Of a stretch of 33,618 nucleotides of DNA, positions 1 through 7,280 are shown one piece after another. Under the pieces are notes generated by a model, which searched no databases, had not been told where the DNA came from, and worked only from the letters and a program-made list of their open reading frames with translations. The stretch is from Rheinheimera sp. (lineage in GTDB: Bacteria > Pseudomonadota > Gammaproteobacteria > Enterobacterales > Alteromonadaceae). Both the position numbers and the translations under genes were made by a program. Each line of letters opens with the position of its first letter. The stretch's first letter is position 1. The stretch covers positions 1 through 33,618 of the forward strand of contig DMYW01000041.1 in the NCBI GenBank assembly GCA_003482455.1, given 5' to 3'.

Positions 1-266
1 TTGGCTTGTTGTTGCAGCACCGAATCTTCGATGATCACATGGTACAAGCGGGTGACGTATTGCGCGTCTAAGCCCAGCGGCTTGGCTTTTTCAATCAGCG
101 ATAACAGCAGTTCTTGCTCGCGCACTTGGTCACGAATAGGTTTGTTTTGCGCCAGTTTCGCGTCGGCAACGGCCAGCGCTAGCGTGCGGCGCTTGGCGAA
201 TAAACTCAGCAATTGCTGATCGGTGTCGCTGATGTCACGACGGATTTGGTCTAACTCAATGGCCAT
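1..266 (-). CDS. pheA: Chorismate mutase / prephenate dehydratase (P-protein), N-terminal part
   Basis: Only the first 88 codons lie in the window; the gene runs off the left edge. The visible part is an AroQ-type chorismate mutase domain, which turns chorismate into prephenate in the cytoplasm. It aligns well by eye with the E. coli P-protein: the IRRDI segment near residue 8, the KRR segment near 25, the IRDQVREQE segment carrying the D..RE active-site residues, and the YVTRLYHVIIEDSV helix. In the P-protein family this domain is followed by prephenate dehydratase and an ACT domain that binds Phe; those parts cannot be seen here. The ATG at 266 matches the family N-terminus. A Phe-rich leader ORF and an intrinsic terminator sit just upstream, which supports pheA over a stand-alone mutase or tyrA, although the C-terminus is needed to be certain. 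Confidence 0.9.
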   Translation of the reverse strand, partial: MAIELDQIRRDISDTDQQLLSLFAKRRTLALAVADAKLAQNKPIRDQVREQELLLSLIEKAKPLGLDAQYVTRLYHVIIEDSVLQQQA

Positions 267-287
267 AATTTTCTACCCTTTAAAAAC

Positions 288-316
288 GAAAAAACCTCCG
301 CTGGGGGAGGTTTTTG
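288..316 (-). terminator. pheA attenuator terminator hairpin
   Basis: On the minus strand the stem AACCTCC / GGAGGTT closes a CCCAGC loop, extends through A-T pairs and ends in a run of T, about 22 nt before the pheA start codon. It lies between the leader ORF and pheA, which is where an attenuator must sit. The 5' arm can instead pair with GGGAGGT at the end of the leader ORF (343-349), giving an antiterminator. Confidence 0.85.
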
Positions 317-340
317 ACTGAGTTGCACGCGCGCAGCCAA

Positions 341-403
341 TTACCTCCCGAAACAGGTGGTAAAGCTAAAAAAGAAAAAGCTGCGAGCGATTAAATTTTG
401 CAT
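341..403 (-). CDS. pheL: Phenylalanine leader peptide (pheL-like)
   Basis: This 20-codon ORF runs on the minus strand from ATG at 403 to TAA at 341-343, just upstream of pheA. It contains six Phe codons, four of them consecutive (residues 9-12, SFFFFSF). AGGA lies 4 nt before the ATG. The last codons lie inside a hairpin (355-363 pairing with 341-349), and the GGGAGGT arm is also complementary to the terminator's 5' arm. This is the classical attenuator arrangement: when charged tRNA-Phe is scarce the ribosome stalls at the Phe run, the antiterminator forms and pheA is transcribed. The peptide differs in sequence from E. coli PheL, and the call rests on position, Phe content and the RNA pairing. 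It probably acts only in cis. Confidence 0.85.
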   Translation of the reverse strand: MQNLIARSFFFFSFTTCFGR

Positions 404-438
404 AGTTCCTGTACCTTAATCCGTCTGGACGGCTAAAG

Positions 439-2787
439 TCAACCCTGCGGTTGCAGGATCAACTGATATTTTTCCGGTCCAGGTAAAAACGGCGTTGGTT
501 TACCGCCTAGCCAATCTTGATGGTTTGTTTGGTAAAACTCCGATAACGGGTGACCCGATTGCCCGGTCGGCAGTACCAAAATGCCGTCTTCTTCATGACC
601 TGGCGACACCACCATCCGTTCACTTTGACCAAAGGCTGGGCCTGAAACTTTCGGCATGTGGCGATCGCCGGATTGCGGCGCCACCGGCATATCCAAATAC
701 GCGCTTAACTGCGGGACCGCTTTGGACAGCGGATGCTGGATATGCGCTTCGTTGATCAGGCCCCAGCGTGCTTGACGGAAATCGCCACCGGCTTTTTGCG
801 CCAGTTCATCACGGCTTTGCAAGATGGCTTGTTGCAACAGTGCTTGCCAGCTGGCCACGCCGTTTGGCAAGGTGTCGGGCCTTTTGGCTTGCAGCAGCGC
901 CCAACCGGCGGTTTCCGGCACTAGCTTTAAATCGCTTAGTTGCAGCTGTTGTTGCTCGAGTAGCGCCGCCATTGGTGCGAAGATCGCATCCAAGGTTTTA
1001 TCGCGAAAGGCGCGCACTAAGCTGTAGCCGACCGAGTCGATGCTGGCGGCTTTGACGTCCGTATCCACCAATTTTTTATAGTCTTGTAGCTGGTGCTGCT
1101 GCACAAACTCATCGGTGAGCACTGTCAGCGCCAGTTCACGCCAGCGCTGCAAAAACACCGCTTTGTCGTCCAGTTGCACCTGATGTACCGAGTCTATCGT
1201 GTGGGCGTTGGATGCCTGCAAGCCGTCACGGATTTGCGCCGCACGAGCGCCTAGGTCGTAGCCGCCATCGCCAATCAGTTTCAGCGCGTCGCCGCCGACC
1301 ACCCGTGAATTGGCGGTCCATAACCGATCTTTGCCGAGGACTTTCGGGTAAGCTGCGCCGTCAACATAACCATCCCAGAAGTTGTTGCCGCGACTCCAAT
1401 CTTGTGGCGTGTCCAAATCGGCCAGCTGCCGTTTCGGAATAGCGCCAATCAAGGTCCAGCCGATCTGGCCCTTGCTGTCGCCCACCATCAGGTTTTGCGC
1501 CGGAATGCCAACGCTTGGCGCCAGTGCAATGGCTTCTTCGACGGTTTGTACGTCTTCGAGTTGCAGCAGGTTTAGGTTCAAGCCTTCTTTGTCATAGGCC
1601 ACCCAGCGCAAGGCGTAGTTGCTAAACGGCGCGGCCATCACCGGGCCCCACATGGTTTCTTTCACCAAAATGATCTCGTCGGCTTGGCCTTTGACCTTGA
1701 TCACTTCGTTGTTGTAGGAAAAATCTTCCATGCCATTGGGGGTTTTATAGCGTTTGCCGTCGCTGTCGACGATCAACTTGACCACGTCTTGCCAGTCGGC
1801 AGTGCTGTTGGTAAAGCCCCATGCCACTGCGCCATTACTGCCGGCAACAATTGCCGGCGCACCGGGAAGGGTGACGCCAGCGATGCGACGCGCTTGGCCA
1901 TCTTTTTGGAAATTCAGCTCCGCTTTGTACCAAATACCAGGCACGCGCAAGCCTAGGTGCATGTCATCCGCCACGATCGCTCGGCCGTCTTTGCTGGCGC
2001 TGGCGGCCACGGCAAAGTTGTTTGAGCCTATATCACGGCTGTCCCGGCGCTGACAGCTCACGCAGGCTTTTGTGCTGGGTTTTAACGCGTCAGGGTAGGG
2101 GCTACTTGGCACGGCGACGGCGCTGACCAAGCTATCGTCGAGTGGCGCTTGCCAATCGGCACTGTGCTGATTAAAAAACTGATACCAATCGGCAGGGATC
2201 GCTGCTTTGAGCACGCCTTGGGCTAAATCGTCTTTACCTTCAGCGCCTTGCAAATCCAAATACATCGAATAGATACACAGCAGTGAATCGGCCGGCTGCC
2301 AGGCTTTAGGTTTGCTAGTTAGCAGTAAATATTCAAACGGTGCCAGCCCCAGCGATTGCAAGCCGCGATTGACACCATCTGTGTAGCGATCCAACAACTG
2401 ACGTTGCTGTTTGGGCAAATTGGCCAGTGCTAGTTCAGCGCGGTCACGAAACCGGTGCATGCGGCGGCCTTTGTCAAACTCCAGTGCCTTGGCGCCAAAG
2501 AGTTCGGATAATTCGCCAGCCGAATTGCGACGCAACAGATCCATCTGGAAAAAACGGTCTTGTGCATGGGCAAAACCCAGCGCATAGGCCGCATCGAGGC
2601 GGTCGTCGGCCACAATGCGCACGGCGCCGCTGGCATCGCGTTGGAGCTTCACTGGGTGGAATACTTGCGTCCTCACTTCACCCGTAAGTTGCGGCAAACT
2701 TTGCTGCAGCGCCCAATAACCCGCGCCTGCAACGGCCGCTGCAATCACTGTGGTGGCGATCAAACTGCGTTTTATCCAAACCTGCAT
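439..2787 (-). CDS. Penicillin acylase family protein (Ntn-hydrolase)
   Basis: The 782-residue protein belongs to the penicillin amidase / acylase family of N-terminal-nucleophile hydrolases, which cleave amide bonds in beta-lactams, acyl-homoserine lactones or other acylated amines. The N-terminus has a basic stretch and one hydrophobic segment (about residues 8-28), consistent with export or anchoring. The alpha-subunit motif LGFAHAQDRFFQMDLLRR is at about 70-87. The autocatalytic site is GSNNFAV, with the predicted nucleophile Ser255 after Gly254, followed by the conserved DDMHLGLR stretch. Later segments (PGAPAIVAGSNGAVAWGFTN; the C-terminal PSGQSGHP-like stretch as LPTGQSGHPLSEFY) also fit the family, and the length is normal. 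GAGGAA lies 5-6 nt before the ATG. The true substrate cannot be read from sequence; quorum-quenching acylase and general amidase are both possible. It ends just upstream of the pheA leader. Confidence 0.9.
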   Translation of the reverse strand: MQVWIKRSLIATTVIAAAVAGAGYWALQQSLPQLTGEVRTQVFHPVKLQRDASGAVRIVADDRLDAAYALGFAHAQDRFFQMDLLRRNSAGELSELFGAKALEFDKGRRMHRFRDRAELALANLPKQQRQLLDRYTDGVNRGLQSLGLAPFEYLLLTSKPKAWQPADSLLCIYSMYLDLQGAEGKDDLAQGVLKAAIPADWYQFFNQHSADWQAPLDDSLVSAVAVPSSPYPDALKPSTKACVSCQRRDSRDIGSNNFAVAASASKDGRAIVADDMHLGLRVPGIWYKAELNFQKDGQARRIAGVTLPGAPAIVAGSNGAVAWGFTNSTADWQDVVKLIVDSDGKRYKTPNGMEDFSYNNEVIKVKGQADEIILVKETMWGPVMAAPFSNYALRWVAYDKEGLNLNLLQLEDVQTVEEAIALAPSVGIPAQNLMVGDSKGQIGWTLIGAIPKRQLADLDTPQDWSRGNNFWDGYVDGAAYPKVLGKDRLWTANSRVVGGDALKLIGDGGYDLGARAAQIRDGLQASNAHTIDSVHQVQLDDKAVFLQRWRELALTVLTDEFVQQHQLQDYKKLVDTDVKAASIDSVGYSLVRAFRDKTLDAIFAPMAALLEQQQLQLSDLKLVPETAGWALLQAKRPDTLPNGVASWQALLQQAILQSRDELAQKAGGDFRQARWGLINEAHIQHPLSKAVPQLSAYLDMPVAPQSGDRHMPKVSGPAFGQSERMVVSPGHEEDGILVLPTGQSGHPLSEFYQTNHQDWLGGKPTPFLPGPEKYQLILQPQG

Positions 2788-2853
2788 GCTATTCCTCGTG
2801 TCCTGATGGTGTGATACAAATCAACAGGTTAATCTGCCTTGAGGTGGTACGTC

Positions 2854-2870
2854 CACTGTCATACACAGTG
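2854..2870. promoter_or_regulatory. Inverted repeat in the acylase / cytochrome b561 divergent region
   Basis: CACTGT-N5-ACAGTG is a perfect 6-bp dyad. It overlaps a second dyad, TGTCA-N7-TGACA (2857-2873). It lies between two divergently transcribed genes, so an operator is plausible. I do not recognise the binding protein. Confidence 0.35.
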
Positions 2871-2920
2871 ACAAATCCTCGTTTTATCGCAGGCGCGCCA
2901 GTTGCTAGCGCACAGCTAAC

Positions 2921-2939
2921 GCATTGCTTACGGCAATGC
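2921..2939. promoter_or_regulatory. Perfect 7-bp hairpin just upstream of the cytochrome b561 gene
   Basis: GCATTGC-TTACG-GCAATGC forms a perfect stem with a 5-nt loop, ending 26 nt before the ATG at 2966. It could be an operator or a 5'-UTR structure. It has no T-run, so it is not an intrinsic terminator. Confidence 0.4.
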
Positions 2940-2965
2940 AACGTCGAACAAGTAAAAGGGTGCTT

Positions 2966-3646
2966 ATGACAAATCCAGTGACAACAAAAACCAAAGTGTG
3001 GGATGGCGCTGTGCGCAGCTATCATGGGCTGCAGCTACTGTGTGTCGTGCTGTTGTGGTGGAGTGCGGAACGCGAGCTGTTTGGCTTGCATCAAGCCACT
3101 GCGTATCTGTTAGGCGCGTTGCTGATTGCGCGATTTGTCTGGGGCTTGGTAGGCAGCGAGACGGCGCGTTTTGCTGACTTTGTCTACAAACCATGGCGAA
3201 TACTGCCAACTCTAAAGCACACGCCGCAGCCGGCCGGGCATAACGCCTTGTCCGGATATATGATCCTTGCACTGTGGTTGTTGTTGCTGCTGCAAATTGG
3301 CAGTGGCTTGATGAGCTCAGACGATCTGTCGTTTGAAGGCCCGTTGTTTAGCCTAGCGCCGGACTGGTTGCAAAGTCTTGCCGGACGCTGGCACGACTTG
3401 GGATTTAACTTGTTGCTGGGGTTGACTGCGCTGCACGTGCTGGCGGCGCTGCTGCATGAGGCCAAAGGGCAAGGCGTGATCGCCTCGATGGTCACAGGGC
3501 GCAAAAAGTTGGCGGCGCCGCGCAGCCTGTATTTTGTCGCCAGTTGGCGTTATTGGGCTTTGGTGCTGGTTTGTTTAGGTCTGGTATATGGCTGGCAGGG
3601 CGACGCCGTTTGGCTGGCACTTGTCAGTGATTTGCAGTCGCTTTAA
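2966..3646 (+). CDS. Cytochrome b561 family membrane protein
   Basis: The 226-residue protein resembles the prokaryotic cytochrome b561 / Ni-Fe-hydrogenase b-type family: diheme membrane proteins that pass electrons between quinol and periplasmic or membrane partners. It starts with the family-like VWDGAVRSYHG (His20). Hydrophobic helices follow at about 22-40, 43-62, 93-115, 142-165 and 186-204. Histidines at 20, 42, 92, 143, 157 and 164 include the likely axial heme ligands. I chose ATG 2966 because AAGGG lies 6 nt upstream; an upstream in-frame start at 2924 adds a non-family N-terminus and lacks a ribosome site. It faces the cytochrome c' gene, and such b561/c' pairs are known in related bacteria, so c' may be its redox partner; that is inference. 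Confidence 0.85.
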   Translation: MTNPVTTKTKVWDGAVRSYHGLQLLCVVLLWWSAERELFGLHQATAYLLGALLIARFVWGLVGSETARFADFVYKPWRILPTLKHTPQPAGHNALSGYMILALWLLLLLQIGSGLMSSDDLSFEGPLFSLAPDWLQSLAGRWHDLGFNLLLGLTALHVLAALLHEAKGQGVIASMVTGRKKLAAPRSLYFVASWRYWALVLVCLGLVYGWQGDAVWLALVSDLQSL

Positions 3647-3674
3647 AAAAACAAGCCAGCGTGCTGCTGGCTTG
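3645..3674 (-). terminator. Intrinsic terminator of the cytochrome c' gene
   Basis: The 9-bp stem CAAGCCAGC / GCTGGCTTG has a 5-nt loop. Read on the minus strand it ends in seven T. It sits 26 nt past the cytochrome c' stop codon and directly after the convergent b561 gene. Confidence 0.85.
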
Positions 3675-3699
3675 ATGTGATACTGCAGCAAACCGCAGA

Positions 3700-4155
3700 T
3701 TAGTCCGCTTTGTATTTGTCGTGACACGCTTTGCAGTTACCACGGAAAGTGGCGAACGCTGCTTTTAACTTCGCTTGATCGCCACTGCTCGCCGCTGTTT
3801 GCAAAGCTTTGGCGTCTTGTTGGAATTTGTCTGCTTTGGCAGTGAAGTCTTTAAAGTCAGCCCAAATTTCAGCTTTAGCATCGCCAGACGCTTTATTGGC
3901 GCCCTCAACAGAGAAAGCTTCCCACGGCAGGGCGCTTAAGGCGACTAGCGTGTCGGCACGTTTTTGCGCGCGAGCAGCGTCAAAAGTGACTTTGCCTTGC
4001 AGCATGTCGCCGATGTCGCTGGCGTTGTGACGGATCAATTGGAAGGCGTGTTTCCGGTACTCTACCGCGTCTTCCCCTGACGAAAAAGCGCTGGCTGCCA
4101 GTACCGAAGCACTACACAGGCTGAATAACGCTGCTGAAATGAATAGTTTTTTCAT
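3700..4155 (-). CDS. Cytochrome c' (class II c-type cytochrome), periplasmic
   Basis: The 151-residue precursor has a signal peptide (KKLFISAALFSLCSASVLAA, cleavage near residue 20) and a four-helix-bundle cytochrome c' body. The heme attachment motif CKACH is at the far C-terminus (Cys141, Cys144, His145), as the family requires. Family members are pentacoordinate heme proteins that bind NO and CO and may buffer nitrosative stress or carry electrons. I chose ATG 4155, giving the clean signal peptide MKKLF; the frame stays open 17 codons further but that adds no exported-protein feature. The ribosome site is weak (TGAGAA). The gene converges on the b561-type cytochrome and diverges from the GGDEF-EAL gene. 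Confidence 0.92.
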   Translation of the reverse strand: MKKLFISAALFSLCSASVLAASAFSSGEDAVEYRKHAFQLIRHNASDIGDMLQGKVTFDAARAQKRADTLVALSALPWEAFSVEGANKASGDAKAEIWADFKDFTAKADKFQQDAKALQTAASSGDQAKLKAAFATFRGNCKACHDKYKAD

Positions 4156-4290
4156 GGTTTGATTCTCAATCGGTAAATACCCGTGCAATAATGTAAAAAA
4201 TTTCAAGGTTTTGGTATAGCAGGCTGGTCGCTAAATTTACTACCAGTCGTCGCTGAGCTCCGCTGCACTTCATCTGATCAGGCGTGACGA

Positions 4291-7257
4291 GTGAAGGAAA
4301 ATACATATAAAAGCACAGGGCTGAATTCGCTCAGTATTAAATTCTCGGTACTGGTGTTTTTGCTCACCGTAATCGCGAGCTCCGTGATTGCGTTCGCCAT
4401 GCTGGCGCTGCAGCAAGAAGCCTTGTTGCAAAGCGAACAGCAGGAACTTAAACAGACCACTGTGCGGTTTGCGCGTCAGCTCGACGGCGATTTTTGGCAA
4501 AAAGAGAAAAAAGCCATCAGCGCCAATCAAGTCGTTACCCGTTTTTTGCAGCAAAAAGTTGCCGCGACCGGCGCGACGATGGAACGCTACCCCGACGGTA
4601 GTATCCGCAGTCGCGATGATTTGTCCGCCGCCTTCCAAAACCAAGCGGCTTTTAACGCCAAGCCCCATCAACTATTTAATCAAACCCAAGGCTTGTGGCA
4701 GCAATTAGCGCCTGTGCTGCTGGATGACTTCTTTAATTTCTATTTCATTTCCAAAGACGGTTTTATCCGTATCGCGCCTGCCGATTGGGCGCTTGAGATC
4801 CCAGCCGATCACGATTTTAAACAAGACGTGTTCTTTAAAATCGCCACGCCAGAACAAAACCCGGCGCGGTTGCCGCGTTGGACGCCGTTGTATTTCGATT
4901 CGATTTGGCAAAAGTGGATGACCAGTTTAGTGATCCCTGTGTATATCAACGATGAGTTTGTTGGTATTACCGGCACAGACCTTGTACTCGATGACGTCTT
5001 TGCCAATTTGCAGGCGGTATCGCAATGGCGGCCTGGTCGCAAAGCTATGTTGTTCGATGGTAAAGGCAATTTATTACTGGATGCCGAGCAAAATCTGCAA
5101 GTGCAAATTCCCTCACCGAGCATGAATCAGCTGGCGGAAGGAATGAAACCGCGGCAAGTAGAATTGGCGACTTATGTCACTGCGGTGCTGGCGGCGCCAC
5201 AAAACTCTGGGCAGCAAAAGCTGGATAACTACGTCGCATCCACCTCTCGCATCGACCGCCTGGACTGGCACGTCATGTTGTATCAAAGCAAAGCTGACAT
5301 CCTGAAAAGCCTCGATGAATACCGCAACAAAGTTGTTATGTTGTTTTTGCTGGTGGCTTTTATTGTCGCCGTAGCGTTGCAGTTTTTTATCTACAAGTTG
5401 GTACTCAAGCGCCTGTCTTATTTGGCAACAGCGGTGCAACGCCTGTCGTATAACGAAGGCGGCCAAATTGAATTAGACGATCGCCCCGATGAAATTGGTC
5501 TGTTGAACCGCGCGTTTGCGCGCATGTCCGATGAAATGCACCAACTGATTGATGGCCTCAACACGCGGATCCACGAAAAAGAAGAAGCCGAGCGAGCCAC
5601 ACGCAAACTGAGCAAAGCGGTGGCGTTTTCCAGTTCGGGGATCGTACTGACGGATGCCAATTTGGTGGTGGAATACGTCAACCCATTTTTGTTGGAAATG
5701 ATTGCGGCAGAACCTACAACCGTCATTGGTAAGCCACTGAGTCTGTTGTTTGCCAACGAAATGCGCTTTGTCGGTGAAGACATCATGCAAAGCTTGAAAG
5801 AACGTCATCACTGGCGCGGCGATATGCTGATGAAGCAAGGCTTTAAGCAATTTTGGGCGAGCCTTGCGATTGCGCCGATCCGCGATGATCGCGGCGAAGT
5901 CAGCAATTATGTCTGCGCCATGCAGGACATTTCGTTTATCAAAGAAAGCCAGCGCAAGATGGAGCAGTTGGCGTATTACGATGTGTTGACAGGGCTTGCC
6001 AACCGCAGTTATTTCCGTGATCAGCTGCGCAAAGCCATCGCTATGTCGTCCCGTGGTTATTACCATTTTGCCTTGTTGTATTTTGATTTGGATGAATTCA
6101 AACGCATCAACGACACGCTTGGTCATGACGCAGGCGACGAGTTGCTTAAAGAAGTAGCGCGTCGCTTGATTAGCCGCTTGCGCGAAGAAGACACCATAGC
6201 TCGGCTTGGTGGCGACGAATTCGCCGTGATCTTAAGTGGCATTTCTGATCGCAAGAGCGCTGCGCAAATAGCTGAAAACTTGCGGCAAGCCTTCGCACAA
6301 CCCGTGCGGATCGCTGGTCACGACGTGGCCATCAGTGCCAGTATCGGTATTACCATTGCGCCAGAAGATGCCGAAGAAGAAGAAGTGCTGCTCAAGCATG
6401 CCGACTTGGCGATGTACGAAGCGAAAGCGCGCGGCAAAAATACTTATCACTTCTTTAGCCAAGACTTAAACGATGCGGCGAAAGATCGATTGCAGATCGA
6501 AAGCCAGCTGCGTGAAGCCATTCGCGAACAACAATTTATGTTGTATTACCAGCCGAAAGTGGATATTCGCACAGGCCAGTTGATTGGCTACGAAGCCTTG
6601 CTGCGTTGGTTGCGGCCTGACAATACCATGGTACCACCGCTGAAATTTATTCCTGTCGCTGAGTCGACGGGTCTGATCGTGCAAATTGGTGAATGGATCA
6701 TTTGGGAAGCCTGCCGTTTCTTAGCACGCCAACATGCACGTGGTTACAAAACGACGGTGTCGGTTAACTTGTCAGCACGACAATTCACCGACTCGGATCT
6801 GCCTGTATTGGTGGAGCGAATTTTGAAACGCACCGGCGCTTCGCCTGAGCATTTAATCTTTGAAATCACCGAGAGTATGTTAATGGGTGACACATATGCG
6901 GCCATTAACCAGCTCAATGAGTTAAAACGGCTCGGCTTGGCTTTATCAATCGACGACTTTGGTACAGGCTATTCGTCGTTAAGCTATTTGAAACGCTTCC
7001 CGGTAGATGAGCTGAAAATTGACCGCTCTTTTGTCAAAGATATTCCTGAAGATCGCAACGACATGGATATCACTGCCGCAATTATTGCGATGGCGCAAAA
7101 GATGGGTTTACGAGTCGTCGCCGAAGGTGTGGAAAGTGCAGAACAGGTCGAGTTCCTCAAGAACAACACCTGCTATCTGGTGCAAGGCTATTACTTCAGC
7201 ATGCCGCTGGCCGAACAAGAGCTAGCGCGGCTGAACTTCAGCATCATTAGTGAATAA
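4291..7257 (+). CDS. Membrane PAS-GGDEF-EAL cyclic-di-GMP protein with periplasmic sensor domain
   Basis: The 988-residue protein is a sensor that can make and degrade cyclic di-GMP. In order it shows TM1 (about 16-38); a periplasmic Cache-like domain (about 40-345, with a YFISKDGFIRIAPADW strand pair and an IPVYINDEFVGITGTDL end); TM2 (about 347-370); a HAMP-like linker; PAS (about 445-560); GGDEF (about 565-725); and EAL (about 735-985). The diguanylate cyclase signature is intact at 640-644 (GGDEF), with the inhibitory RxxD site (REED) five residues before it. The phosphodiesterase signature is intact too: EALLRW at 768, DDFGTGYSS at 888 and AEGVES near 951. Both activities are therefore possible, with the net direction unknown. 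The start is GTG 4291, with only a modest AGG 8 nt upstream. Only 23 nt and no terminator separate it from the amidohydrolase gene. Confidence 0.93.
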   Translation: MKENTYKSTGLNSLSIKFSVLVFLLTVIASSVIAFAMLALQQEALLQSEQQELKQTTVRFARQLDGDFWQKEKKAISANQVVTRFLQQKVAATGATMERYPDGSIRSRDDLSAAFQNQAAFNAKPHQLFNQTQGLWQQLAPVLLDDFFNFYFISKDGFIRIAPADWALEIPADHDFKQDVFFKIATPEQNPARLPRWTPLYFDSIWQKWMTSLVIPVYINDEFVGITGTDLVLDDVFANLQAVSQWRPGRKAMLFDGKGNLLLDAEQNLQVQIPSPSMNQLAEGMKPRQVELATYVTAVLAAPQNSGQQKLDNYVASTSRIDRLDWHVMLYQSKADILKSLDEYRNKVVMLFLLVAFIVAVALQFFIYKLVLKRLSYLATAVQRLSYNEGGQIELDDRPDEIGLLNRAFARMSDEMHQLIDGLNTRIHEKEEAERATRKLSKAVAFSSSGIVLTDANLVVEYVNPFLLEMIAAEPTTVIGKPLSLLFANEMRFVGEDIMQSLKERHHWRGDMLMKQGFKQFWASLAIAPIRDDRGEVSNYVCAMQDISFIKESQRKMEQLAYYDVLTGLANRSYFRDQLRKAIAMSSRGYYHFALLYFDLDEFKRINDTLGHDAGDELLKEVARRLISRLREEDTIARLGGDEFAVILSGISDRKSAAQIAENLRQAFAQPVRIAGHDVAISASIGITIAPEDAEEEEVLLKHADLAMYEAKARGKNTYHFFSQDLNDAAKDRLQIESQLREAIREQQFMLYYQPKVDIRTGQLIGYEALLRWLRPDNTMVPPLKFIPVAESTGLIVQIGEWIIWEACRFLARQHARGYKTTVSVNLSARQFTDSDLPVLVERILKRTGASPEHLIFEITESMLMGDTYAAINQLNELKRLGLALSIDDFGTGYSSLSYLKRFPVDELKIDRSFVKDIPEDRNDMDITAAIIAMAQKMGLRVVAEGVESAEQVEFLKNNTCYLVQGYYFSMPLAEQELARLNFSIISE

Positions 7258-7280
7258 AACAACATCATCAGGAACATCCA

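Noticed and set aside
415..442. TTGACT and ATTAAG on the minus strand with 16-bp spacing, with dyad CCGTC-TG-GACGG between them, as the pheA promoter
   Set aside because: The start of transcription would fall about 5 nt before the leader ATG and would cut into its ribosome site, and the -10 match is poor. The true promoter may lie further upstream inside the acylase gene.
5473..6126. 217-codon open frame on the minus strand inside the GGDEF-EAL gene
   Set aside because: It lies opposite a clearly recognised coding region, lacks a ribosome site and resembles no protein family; it is a codon-usage shadow.
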